Of a DNA stretch of 64,000 nt, positions 1 through 11,039 are shown piece by piece. Each line of letters begins with the position of its first letter. Within the stretch, counting starts at the first letter, position 1. The translations under genes and the position numbers were made by a program. The stretch covers positions 146,443 to 210,442 of the forward strand of contig JABTTQ020002177.1 in NCBI GenBank assembly GCA_016081115.2, given 5' to 3'. Source of the stretch: Rehmannia glutinosa. Lineage: Eukaryota > Streptophyta > Magnoliopsida > Lamiales > Orobanchaceae. Below the pieces are notes generated by a model, which saw only the letters and a list, made by a program, of their open reading frames with translations, was not told where the DNA came from and ran no database searches.

Positions 1-503
1 CATTGCTTGCCATTATCCTATAAACTACACTGTACACTTGCAGTATAAAGATCCAAATATTTTTTTTTGGCGAACAGAAGCAAACCTTGGCGAACTACAA
101 AATGGATTTTACAAATATACCTATTTTTTGTGATAATACATCCGCAATAAATATTTCACAAAATCCCGTACATCACAATAGAACAAAACATATTGAAGTG
201 AGACATTATTTTTTAAGAGATTGTGTGTTAAAAGGGGAAATTTAGTTGAATTTTGTTCCGTCTCAAGATCAATTATTTGATACTTGTACAAAACCTCTAA
301 CCGTTGAGTCTTTCAACTCTATTCAAGCTCTTTTAAGCATAATTCATATTGAATAATGTCAAAAGTATTTTTATTTCATTCTATGATACTTTGACAAAAA
401 ATTGGAGTTCGTTTTGCAATATCTGGAAAATATTTTTTGCAAAAACGGAAGCTGGAGAACAGTGACATGTCGCCCTTAGGGTCGACCGGTTGCGAAGTAT
501 TGG
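1..503. other. AT-rich flank, no gene seen
   Basis: No coding sequence or structured element is recognisable. The end of the stretch (about 460-500) becomes less AT-rich and contains the phrase gtcgaccggt, resembling text in the LTR-like segment near 3430, so the left part may belong to the LTR element that follows. Its left boundary cannot be fixed inside the window. Confidence 0.4.
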
Positions 504-967
504 TTGCCATCCATGGTCGAACGACCGAGGTCCTCTAGACAGAATCAGACGGGTTTAAGTTCCTTTTTTTCAGTTTTTTCAAAACATAAACCCCTTTCGG
601 AAACTAGAACCCTAGGTTGTGTTTTTCTTAAATTCTCTCTAAATTCTTCATCAATTCTTGTTACTTTTTATCCTATATCACCATATATTACTCTTATCTT
701 GAATTCATGGTACCTCATCGCCAAAACATCTGAAACAATCCTCAAAGGAGAAGAAAGAGGAAATTAGGGGCATCTTCCTCAAATCCCTCTCAAGACGACC
801 CAATCAAAAATCCTCAACATGATGATCCTTCTCGACTTACCGAAGATGATATTGTGGCACTAAGGGAAAGTATCTCAACTTCTCACATCCATTGGGACAA
901 GAGTAAGACACAATTTATCTCAAAACCTCCTTCATGAGCTAATAGATTTTGGTTCATTAATAAGCTT

Positions 968-2110
968 GTGGAATTTCATTATGAGAATATTGATTTGAAT
1001 GAGAAAACAATTGCTCGTACTCATAGTTGTCGCTTTCAAACTTTTCATAATGATTATCCAGAAATTGGGGCTTATTTTGAAACTCAAGGTTGGGTTGCAC
1101 TTTGGAATAATCCTTGCCTACATTATGATGAGGAATTGATCAAGTTGTTTATGCTAACATGTGAATTGTTCATGGGAAAGGACTTAGGCCATTAGAATTG
1201 AATTCTTTTGTTCGAAGTCGTCACTATTGTTGGGCTATTGAGGATATATGTCATATGTTGAATATCCCAAATGATGGGATTACAGACTTAGTTTTCAATA
1301 AATGGGATAACATACGCTTGAGGATCTTGTTGGATGAAGTTAAGACATATTTGGGAGTTTTACCCGCATGCACTACACAAGCTATGCGGATAATTACTGG
1401 ATTATCTCCCTTATTTATTCATATTGTGTATGTGGTAAGGAAATCAAACTTTCGAGCAATATCGATTACTATCTTACATACAAGATAGTTAGGGAAGAAA
1501 GGGTTAACTATGGGGCCGTATTTGTACAATGCTTGTTTGAGTCGAGGATCCTTATGAAGAAGCAATACACTTTGGGTAATTTAATTTATCGGCTTCTTTT
1601 CTTATTGGTGTTTCCGGAGGCGGAAATGAATATTAACATCATTCACAAGGACGTAGACAAAGACAACATTCTCCAAATGATTAGAATGAGATGGACTACG
1701 GTAAGAGCCCCAACTCGATCCACCCGTGGACGTGCTACGGTTACTAATCCTCGTGATGACTTGTTTGATGACTTAGATATTGAAAATCTCATGGTCGGGG
1801 GTGATATTCCCGAACCGGATGGTAATACCAGTGACGGTGTAGATGGAGCTAATGAAAAATGAAAATGAGGATGAAGAGGGTGATGGTAATTAGGAAGAAG
1901 AAGAAGGTAATGACAATGATCGTAGTGTCCCACTTTTGAATGCACGAATGGACGGACTTGAGAAGAATACTCATCGGGACATTATTTCTTTAAGGAGGGA
2001 ACTTAATGAAGTTAAATAGGAAAACGCAAAAATGAAAGGCAAGCTGAGCAAGCTCAAAAAGTTTATCAAAGAGCTTCTCCCTACGGCGTGTTTTTCATCT
2101 GACGAGGATT
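968..2110 (+). pseudogene. Broken gag-like / plant-transposon-type ORF
   Basis: Successive open frames at 968-1195, 1198-1488 and 1368-1862 read as one decayed protein. The first part has the flavour of the plant-specific putative transposon protein domain (Transposase_32 type) found in LARD and Ty3-related elements. The later part is acidic and hydrophilic (DDLFDDLDIENL near 1757). It is followed, past a stop, by a short heptad-like stretch (MDGLEKNTHRDI and on, about 1948-2070). Stops and frame changes show that it is not functional. I cannot name the family with certainty; the position upstream of a polypurine tract and LTR supports an element-encoded protein rather than a host gene. Confidence 0.45.
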
Positions 2111-2413
2111 GATTCTTTCCTTACTCTTGTATTTTTTGTTTTTTATAAAACTTTTAGCTACTCTCAACTTTCCCTTAACATTTGCTATGCCAATTATGTT
2201 CAAATGCTGCTTTTTTATCTTTGATTTTTGTTGACTAATGATTTATTTTTGATGATTTCAAAAGGGAGAAAAAACTAGTTCATATTGAATAATTAAGCAA
2301 ATAAGCAAAAGTGCTTATGTTGGAAAAAAAAGCTAAACTTTTGGTAAAAACCTAGCCACTTGATGGTTAATAAGCAAATGTGCTTATTTTTCTTGTTTGT
2401 AAAAGCATTTGAA

Positions 2414-2660
2414 GGTAAAAGTGTTTATTGGTAAAAATATTTATAGCTCTTATGATAAAAGCACTTAATGGTAAAAGTGCTTTATGGTAAAAATATTTAT
2501 AGCTCTTGTGACAAAAGCACTTGAAGGTAAAAGTGCTTATTGGTAAAAATATTTATAGCTCTTGTGATAAAAGCACATAATGGTAAAAGTGCTTATTGGT
2601 AAAAATGTTTATAGCTCTTGTGATAAAAGCACTTGATGGTAAAAGTGCTTATTGAATGCC
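2414..2660 (+). repeat. 56-bp tandem repeat, about 4.5 copies
   Basis: The phrase ggtaaaagtgcttattgg recurs with starts at 2414, 2470, 2526, 2582 and 2638, an exact 56-bp period. Each unit also contains atttatagctcttgtg and aaaagcactt. Units differ by only a few substitutions, so the expansion is younger than the decay of the flanking ORF. It lies between the gag-like ORF and the polypurine tract. Confidence 0.9.
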
Positions 2661-3116
2661 TATCGCTCTTGTTACAATTCCTTAGCATGATTAAATTGAT
2701 AAGTTTTGCTTATAGCTTATTGGCATGGTGTTGCATTTAGGATTTGTTGCCTCTTGATAAAATGATTTTTGAAAATGCATATTGTGCTCAAGCATTCTAT
2801 CTTGTTAATTTTTTTTTAATTGAAAAAAAGAGCTTATTGAGCTTATTCAGGCATATGGTATTTCTTGTCAAACATATCTATATTTGCCCAAATTGTTTAC
2901 AACTTTTGAGCTTATTGATGGCTATGTTTGTTGATATTTTTGTAATTACTCTTAAATGAGCAAAAATACAAAATTGATAAAAAAAAAAAAAAAAAAAAAG
3001 AAAAATCTTGTTGTTGCAAAACAAATGTTTATTTTGACAGGGGGATGACATCTTGATAGGGGGAGTCTTTTAAACTTTCTGCAAAAACTCTATCAAATTT
3101 GTTTTGGGTTGGAATC

Positions 3117-4030
3117 ATAAAAAAGGAGGAGTTTGTTAGATAAAATTATTTTTGATTTTAATGATCTCACCTTAATATTTTTTAATTAAATCAAAACAAT
3201 ATTTTTGGGCGCTATAAAATTTGTGGTTTTCATCTTTCGAAGTTTTCTTTTTACTAAAACTGGCCATCATTAAGGTAAATCGGAACCCGAAATACTTAGT
3301 CAAATTTTTCTCAAACCAAAATGTCCATGTACTAGGTCGAGTGCCGCCCGGGTAGCAACCTACTGAAGATAAAGTTTAAACTCTCCTTTCTTGACTCAAA
3401 ACAGGCGCATGTGGCCCAACAACGGGGGTCGACTTGTCGTCACATGTCGGCCCCTTGGTCATCCAATGTCCGATAGCACTCAACGGTTTTAAAATTCAAA
3501 TTTTACAATATAGAAACCGGTCGCCCTAGTCAAAATCGCATGATTTTGAACCTGCGGCAGACAATAAGATTTACTTTTATTACTTTATCACTTTTGGCCA
3601 TATTATATGGATCTTTTGATCTTCTTTTTGCAGACAAAATTCAAATTAGAGGAGCTTATATTGGAATTCAAATCATTGATCTCTTCTATAAATAAATGAA
3701 GAAGATTGGAGGATCAATACAACACAAAACTCTACATCACAACAAGAATATCTCAGCAAAATTATAAAGCTCTCACTTTCATATCTTGTTGTAGTAGCCT
3801 AAGCACTACACTTTCACACTTCACTTATTAGACTTTCTTTCTTCATTACACTTGCACTTAAAAGTTGTACGCTTTCATTTGAGTTGTAATCTTGATTGAT
3901 CAAAATCATCCAAAACAAGACATACTTGTTAAGTGTTCTTTTGGCAAGAACACACTTGGTTGATTACACTAGGTGTTGAAAAGTTTGGTGTTATTCAAGA
4001 TTGTAAGAAGAGTTTGGTGCTCTTCATGTA
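3117..4030 (+). repeat. Polypurine tract and 3' LTR-like segment
   Basis: A purine tract at 3117-3131 is followed by TGTTAGAT at 3134, the typical start of a plant LTR. The following ~0.9 kb contains a tract of short pyrimidine-rich phrases (3700-3900) typical of LTR transcription-start regions. I could not identify a clean CA end or target-site duplication, so the right limit is approximate. Confidence 0.45.
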
Positions 4031-6019
4031 GTCTTATTAGATTATATAGGATATAAATTATATTTATAAATGGTGCTAAATCTAATTTTATAATTTTGTT
4101 AATGCAATGTAATTATAAACTATGCATGACTTTTTTTATAATGAATGGATTAACTTTATATATTAAACTTAAATGTTATATATGCTCGAGTTTGAAATTT
4201 TAGATTTACATATCTTATTTAGAAAATTTTAAATTATAGTCATATGAGTAATTATAGAAAAATATTAATTTTGGGTAGCATTAGTTATTATTATTTTATT
4301 TTCAAAATTTAGATCATAAAATATTTAATTTTATAAGTTTGTTAATGCAATGTAATTAGAAACTTTGCATGAATTTTATTTATGACGAATAGTTTAACTT
4401 AAAATGTTAAACTTAAATATTATATATATTCGAGTTTAAAATTTTAAATTTAAATATATAGTTTTTAATTTTTTGACTTATAGCCCGATAATGGCCCGTT
4501 TATCGAATATTAAATTGTGGGGTTATTCCAATATTGCCACTGTTTAACACCGACCCTTTTAGCACGAAGCCCGCTAGATGGAAGTTTGAGATTTTTATTA
4601 ATATCTCTACTAATTTCTATTTACAAGATATGTATTATTATTTCAAAGAAATTTTAGATAAAGCAGAAAATAAAGCATACATAAAGAAAATGCCACTTGC
4701 AATAAATCTAACGAGGAAGATTTTGAAACAACACCAATGTATTAATAATATCTAAAGTACTTAAATATTTTATTAATCCATCAAATACTAATCATTATTT
4801 CATGAACTCTAAATATAGATTACAATTGAATATCATATTACAAGGTGCTTTAATTTATGTTTGAGTAGACAGTGACTATATATATCGGATCTCCAATAAG
4901 TGAATTTCAACATTGATTGAATATGTAATAATATCATATTATAGATTATTTATCTTTCTTCATATTTTTATTTTTCCTTTTTTATTAGAATATAGTTTGA
5001 ATAGTACGTTTATGAAAATGGATCATGGTTTATTAATTTATTTGATATAAACATGCGACTTTTCTTTAAGTTTTAATTATTGACCATTTCCAATTGTATT
5101 AATTAGTTTATTTTATCTTCATTTCTAATATATAAATATTTAATTTAATCAGGAACATCATGCGAGTTAGAACATTACACGGAGCTAAGGGCTCATATGG
5201 CTATATTTCAATTGAGAATTTTCATTTCCAGTATTTTCCTTGAGTGTGAGTGTTATTTTTCGCGCGAAAAATGAAAATATGTTTTATTGAATGTAAAATT
5301 TCGAAAATAAATATAGGTTTAGAAATAAATTGATATTTGGATGACTGTTTTTTTAAATTTATTTTTACACAAAAACACGTCATACAAATAATAATATATT
5401 TTTATGTATTTGAAAATAATTTTATTGGTAAGTTAAGGGTTGGCTTAATAATTAATTTTAAGTGAAATGTGAGAGATAGTAATGTAAATTTGATAGATGT
5501 GACTGAATGACAAGATAGCCGTAGGAGAATATGTAAGAAAAGTAGCTTTAAAAATTAATTTAAAATGAGTTATTTTTAGTGAAAAATACTTGAAACAAAA
5601 ATATTTTCGATTTTATGAATAGTACAAAACTGAAAATAGGTATTTGGAAATGTGAACATGCTTAAAGAAATTTCAATTGCTCACCACTCTTAACAAAAAA
5701 CCAAAGGTACTAGTGGTGAATGGAAAACTTAATGTTATAGCTTAGTCGAGAGATAACACACATTTCGGAGATGGAGAAAAATAGGAAGACATTCATACGT
5801 CAATCAATCAAGCTTTGGCTAAGAATGCATTAGAAAACGTTGCAAAAAAATCTCAAAGTCAAACATGGAGAAGAATGAGACACTTAAAAAAGTAAAACAA
5901 GAGTTTAATTGATGTAAAATGAGTTCTTGGAATATCTATTTTTTATAATTACTATTTAGTTTTCTTAATATCCATTGTATTTTGTTCAATGACATGTTTT
6001 AGGTAAAAAAATGTTCTGA
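4031..6019. other. AT-rich intergenic DNA with a diverged tandem duplication
   Basis: No gene seen. About 4082-4210 and 4328-4455 are diverged copies of one another; both carry ttgttaatgcaatgtaatta, followed by tatatattcgag-like text, about 246 bp apart. The rest is simple AT-rich sequence with no coding support. Confidence 0.5.
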
Positions 6020-6652
6020 CCATAACATATTATAACTTTTTGTTTCTTATATATATATATATATGGAATATACTATTACAAAACCTTTAACCTATTTTGT
6101 CAACATATAAAACTTGATTTAGTTAAATGAAAACTTAACAAATTGAATAGAATAAAAAATGGTATCAATATTATTGAAAAAACTTTAGAAGAATTAAATA
6201 AACTAATTCAATATATACTTATTAAATACATTTAAAACTTGTAAAAATTATTCCATTATGATATTCATGATAAATTTTAATGAGCAAAAAAAAATGGAAC
6301 AAAAACTAAAATGGATAAATGTGCATCTTTAATTATAAAATTACTAGAATAACACTCGTGTGTTACACGAGATTTGTGCAAATATAAAATTTAGTGTCAC
6401 AAATTTAAAAGATAACAAATTTAAACGATAGTTTAGATAGAGGATATTATTATAAACCCTAAGAAATAGGTTTGAATAGTGAAAGATTCGATCCCAGATG
6501 CGTGTGTCCCCTAATATTCCCCCATTGTACTAAAAAAAACAAAAAAAAAAATGATAGTTTAGATAGAATCTTAAGTTTTAGATTATTTTCTATGTCTTAA
6601 ATTTATTATCTTTTAAATTCAAAAATATATATATTGAACTAATAGAATATTT
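6020..6652 (+). repeat. Segmental duplication, copy 1
   Basis: The stretch starting ccataacatattataact and ending near aatagaatattt is repeated almost word for word at 7662-8331. It includes the microsatellite (TA)n near 6049, the palindrome ctcgtgtgttacacgag near 6355 and a decayed copy of the SINE described at 8092. The copies are direct, about 1 kb apart and separated by a MITE. Confidence 0.85.
6442..6552 (+). mobile_element. SINE, decayed copy carried in duplication copy 1
   Basis: This is the counterpart of the SINE at 8092-8231. It has lost the A-box part but keeps attcgatccca (B box), tgcgtgtgtcccct, cattgtact and the poly(A) tail. The same GATAGTTTAGATAGA duplication flanks it at 6427-6441 and 6553-6567, so the SINE was present before the segment was duplicated. 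Confidence 0.75.
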
Positions 6653-7231
6653 TTGTCATATCTCTTTAACTAATAAATATTTGTAAATAAAATTAAATTC
6701 ATATTAAAATAGGAATCAATTGCTTTTTATACATATCTCATAAGCATATATATATAAACTGTATGAGAAAATTATAGCCATTCAACAATAAACAGAATAT
6801 ACAATTGTATATTAGTTTATAATGCTACATGAACAAAAAGATATATCTACGATGAATTTACAGTAAAAGAATATTAACTCCAGGTGCTATGATTATAAAT
6901 AAATAGTAATATTTTGACAATAATAAATATAGTAATTGGTTTTAAGATAAGCGAACTATAATCAGAACATAAGACATTTTTATATCTTAGTTTTGCATTA
7001 ATGTTTTTATTTATTTAACATGGATATATCATTTGACCTTTTAAATCCTAAATTAGATCCAGTAGACAATTTTATTTTTCTAATATATTCTTTTAATCAA
7101 ATAAACAATATTTTTGATAATATAAATTCTAATTAATAACAAAAAAATTAAAACATATATAGACGTTTATATCATAAAAAATTTAAATTTAAATAAAATA
7201 TATGAAATTAATAAAATTAATAATAGATTAA

Positions 7232-7494
7232 AGGGATAATTACAAAAAGGCCCCTATGGTTTGGGCTAATTACAAAAAAAACCAATAGGTTTTAAAAATT
7301 CCAAAATCTCTTGAGGTTTGATTGTGTCTTAAATTTAAATGGGTAACTATAATATTTTGATAAAGGTTAGGGGATCTTTTGAAAAAAAATTGCATATAAA
7401 GGAAAAAAATATAAGATGGATCAAACTTAAGGGGATTTTTTTTTTTTTTTTTTGCAATTTTCGAAACTCTCAATGAGGTCTTTGTAAATATCCC
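7232..7494. mobile_element. MITE with AGGGATAATTACAAA ends
   Basis: The left end agggataattacaaaaagg is matched by the reverse complement of the right end, which reads agggatatttacaaagacc. The interior has the aaaccaataggttt / gcaattttcgaaactctc style common to small plant foldback elements. No clear target-site duplication was found, so the superfamily is open. It lies between the two copies of the segmental duplication. Confidence 0.65.
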
Positions 7495-7661
7495 TAAATT
7501 AAATTTTAATATTAAAGTTTAAGAAAATGAATAAAGATGATTATTTTATTTTATTAGAGTCTTTTATTAGTATATTTTGTATTACCTAGAAGAAAACTCA
7601 CTTTTAAACTCAAGATATAGAGTTAGCTCATAAAATTTTTGTTTCAAAATTAAATTTTGGT

Positions 7662-8331
7662 CCATAACATATTATAACTTTTTGTTTCTTATATATATAT
7701 ATATGGAATATACTATTACAAAACCTTTAACCTATTTTGTCAACATATAAAACTTGATTTAGTTAAATGAAAACTTAACATTGAACGTGAATAGAATAAA
7801 AAATGGTATCAATATTATTGTAAAAAACTTTAGAAGAATTAAATAAACTAATTCAATATATACTTATTAAATACATCCTTAAAACTTGTAAAAACTCGTA
7901 TACATATATGATATTCATGATAAATTTTAATGAGCAAAAAAAATGGAACAAAAACTAAAATTGGATAAATGTGCATCTTTAATTATAAAATTACTAGAAT
8001 AACACTCGTGTGTTACACGAGATTTGTGCAAATATAAAATTTAGTGTCACAAATTTAAAAGATAACAAATTTAAACGATAGTTTAGATAGAGGATATTCA
8101 GGATAAACCTTGTGCTCCAGTGGTTGAGACGTGTGTTGTAAGGGCGAATGACCCAGATTCGATCCCATACGAATGCGTGTGTCCCCTCCACATATTCCCC
8201 CATTGTACTAAAAAAAAAAAAAAAAAAAAATGATAGTTTAGATAGAATCTTAAGTTTTAGATTATTTTCTATGTCTTAAATTTATTATCTTTTAAATTCA
8301 AAAATATATATATTGAACTAATAGAATATTT
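7662..8331 (+). repeat. Segmental duplication, copy 2
   Basis: Near-identical direct repeat of 6020-6652. The length difference comes mainly from the SINE, which is full-length here and partly deleted in copy 1. Outside the SINE the copies differ by scattered substitutions and small indels. Confidence 0.85.
8092..8231 (+). mobile_element. tRNA-derived SINE with target-site duplication
   Basis: About 140 bp. The head contains an A-box-like tgtgctccagtgg and a B-box-like gattcgatccc about 35 bp further on, as in RNA polymerase III promoters of tRNA-derived SINEs. The tail is cattgtacta followed by a run of A. A perfect 15-bp direct repeat GATAGTTTAGATAGA lies at 8077-8091 and 8232-8246, as expected for LINE-assisted retroposition. 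Confidence 0.85.
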
Positions 8332-10591
8332 ATCAAAAACAAATATATTCGGATAGATTTGATCTTTTCCAAACTAATTGTGAAATATCCTTTATTTTTT
8401 GGATTATATTTTATCTTTCATAATTTTGATTAAATCTGTTATCTTTTCAATTTGTTATATTTTAATTTTGTACATAAAATTGTCATATAGATAAACGTGA
8501 AGTTGCCATGTGGAATTGAAAAAATGAGAAGTTGACAAATGTCTAAGATTAACGAGGCGATGACATGTGTCAACTTATTTTTTCTTTTAGTATATGGGGT
8601 AGATTTGAATCTTGTAGCAGCAAAAAATCAGAAATTAGAAAATGCATATAAATCAAATATATTTTTGAAATATTATATATTTAAATATATGTCAAACCCC
8701 AATTTCTGTTGGTTGTTAGATTCCTTGATGTATTTCTCGGATTTGTTGATAAACATAAAAAGTGGTTATTTGATAGGAATCACTATCTGGTCTCCGATCA
8801 ATAATTGAATAAATTGATTTATTTTAATTGTAATTGTTGTGATAGACTCATTTATATCTATGATGAGCTTATTTGATTTGATTATAATTTGGTTTATTTG
8901 TGAATATAATTAGTTAGTGGACCAAAACTGGATTTAATAAGAGTAATTTGAAATATACCTTGGAGTTAGCATAAATCAGAAATTAAAAGATAAAACAAAT
9001 ATATTTTTGAAAGATAATATTTTTAAATCCTTGATATTTAGATTACTTTTTTCTCTTAAATTTGTTATTATCTTTTAAATTTGTAATCTTTTAAATTCAA
9101 AAATATATTATCAATTTACCTTTAATTTGTAGATAGAAATGCCACATGGATAATTATAAAGTAGACATGCGATTTTGAAAGAAATAGGTATTGACACATG
9201 TCAAAATTAATAAGTGATGACATGTGTCAACCTTGTTTTTTCTTTTAGTATATAGGATTGATATATACTACTGTGAGAAGAAAAATAAAAAAAAAGTTTG
9301 ATCTAATATATAACAATTTGACATTTATGACAAATTTTAGATATTTATTATACTTTTATGTTAATTTGAGTATCAATATAACATTCACAATTATGTGCTC
9401 AAATGGATCGATCAACAACAAATATCTCTAACTTGGATTTTTCCAACTAGATGATGTAATGATGTCAATAGATGATTTGGAAAGCACTGTGAGTTATCCC
9501 AGTGCAGAGAGTATGTCGATTAAGTCGATAAATAATTCAAAAGAAATTGGGGCCAAAGATTTAGGCTAAATGTAAAAGTATGCATAAAGTTCTCGATTAT
9601 CAAAGCATCAGTGGTTAGAATTATGATTTCTTAACAAAGTCCTACTAAGAACCGAGAGTCTTCGAAAACTCTGTCACTTGATTGGAGATACACTGTCTCC
9701 ACTACATATCCGTCCAAATAGTAATACATCGTATTATTCAACACATTCTCGAAAAATACTTGGCCCAAAACACCCGAAACAAATATTCACACACATTGTT
9801 TTCATTGACTCGTGAAGATCACGACATTTACTTCTAAGTTTCATACATTTGAAAAGAATACACAATAAATAGTATTTGAACAGTCAAAAGTTCCTAAATT
9901 AGACCAAGACCTGAGATTGACTTGTTGGTTTCCACGGCGTTGCTAAAAGGATTTAAATCTTATAACAACTGACAATTACAATTATTAATCCAATACTTAT
10001 GTACGTAACTAGAGTTGTTTCTTAATCGTGAAATTGACAGGAGTATAAATCTGCTATTATTACTAGTAATAATCAAAACCCACAAAAGTCTATTGACTTA
10101 CCCAACTGGAATAGACAGGAGTGAAATGTGAAAGTGAATTTACACTAAATTCAAGCCCGACCAAAAACGCGTAGTCTCTAATGAATCAACAAAAGACGCG
10201 TAAGCTGCCCTGATTCAACCTGTTCTTGCATATTTTGTATTTTGTGGAAAATATTTTAGGAGAGTATGTGCAGTGGGATTGTGAATAGAATGGAAAAAAG
10301 ACTATGTAGTTTGATAGTTTCTTAACATGTGATATATTTTGAAAGACATGTTCAATAATTTTCTTCATCTCAAGATCAGTGGTGTTTCCCACTTGCATTT
10401 GAGCAATAATATTTTTATTCATATACCCATAATTTATTACAACACTTAATTAGTCTTTACCTTACAAATACTCCATTAACTATAAGAAAACAACATTTAA
10501 AGGACATTTTACTATGTTACAATATTTTTCTCAATTATCCACACATTTATCCAATATTGAAGTAGGTTGTTCATATATGTAAATTAAATAA
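8332..10591. other. AT-rich intergenic DNA, no gene seen
   Basis: No supported coding sequence. Two diverged similar segments occur: one around 8490-8600 (gaagttgccatgtgg ... gatgacatgtgtcaac ... cttttagtatatgg) and one around 9125-9250 (agaaatgccacatgg ... gatgacatgtgtcaac ... cttttagtatatagg). The interval 9400-10150 is somewhat less AT-rich but shows no readable frame or splice-consistent exon. Confidence 0.45.
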
Positions 10592-10790
10592 AGAGGAAAA
10601 AACATTAAACCCTCAAACTATGCGTGTATTTGCACTTTACCATATGAACTAATTGTTTTTTACACTTTATACCATATAATAAAAACATGTATAAACACCT
10701 GTGGTAAAGTGCTAAAAAAAATATTTCATATGGTAAAGTGCAAAAACGTACGTAGTTTGGGGAATTGGGGGTTTTAACATTTTTTCCTCT
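10592..10790. mobile_element. Foldback MITE, ~60-bp inverted termini
   Basis: The left end AGAGGAAAAAACATTAAACC continues to tttgcactttaccatatga. The right end reverse complement reads AGAGGAAAAAATGTTAAAAC and continues to tttgcactttaccatatga. The termini thus pair over roughly 60 bp with a short loop, so the element folds into one long hairpin. Flanks are A-rich and no clean target duplication could be chosen. It sits about 250 bp upstream of the lectin kinase start. Confidence 0.75.
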
Positions 10791-11039
10791 AAAATAAAAT
10801 TCAAAATACTTATGCCACCCCAAGACTAAGAATTGTGGTCCTGTTGTCCTTCGTACACTCTTGTACTAAAAATTGAAGGCCAATAACCCTTTCTACAGGC
10901 AACTACAGTCCCTTAGTGCAAACAAACATTGACTCTGGAGTCAAGCAGAAGAACACTAATATTTAAAACAAGCACCATGCATAGAACCAGCATCCACACA
11001 ATCTTAGCATAAACCTGCAAAAACTAAAACTGTATTTCC

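Larger units (their letters stand above)
504..4030 (+). mobile_element. Degenerate LARD-like LTR retrotransposon
   Basis: A broken gag-like reading frame (about 968-2110) is followed by a 56-bp tandem array, a purine-rich tract (aaaaaggaggag, about 3119-3130) and then TGTTAGATAAAA at 3134, which is the usual polypurine tract/3' LTR junction of plant LTR retrotransposons. No protease, integrase or reverse transcriptase was found, which fits a large retrotransposon derivative (LARD) that relies on other elements. The left LTR is outside the window or lost, and the right end of the LTR is not sharp (somewhere near 4030). Boundaries are therefore approximate. Confidence 0.5.

Noticed and set aside
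6340..6420. Palindrome ctcgtgtgttacacgag as a Helitron hairpin, with cttttagtatatagg near 9250 as a Helitron end
   Set aside because: No TC start, no CTRR end directly after a hairpin and no A/T insertion site could be matched together; too weak to call.
8092..8231. Possible functional tRNA gene
   Set aside because: A and B boxes are present but the sequence cannot form a full cloverleaf and ends in poly(A) with a target duplication; it is a SINE.
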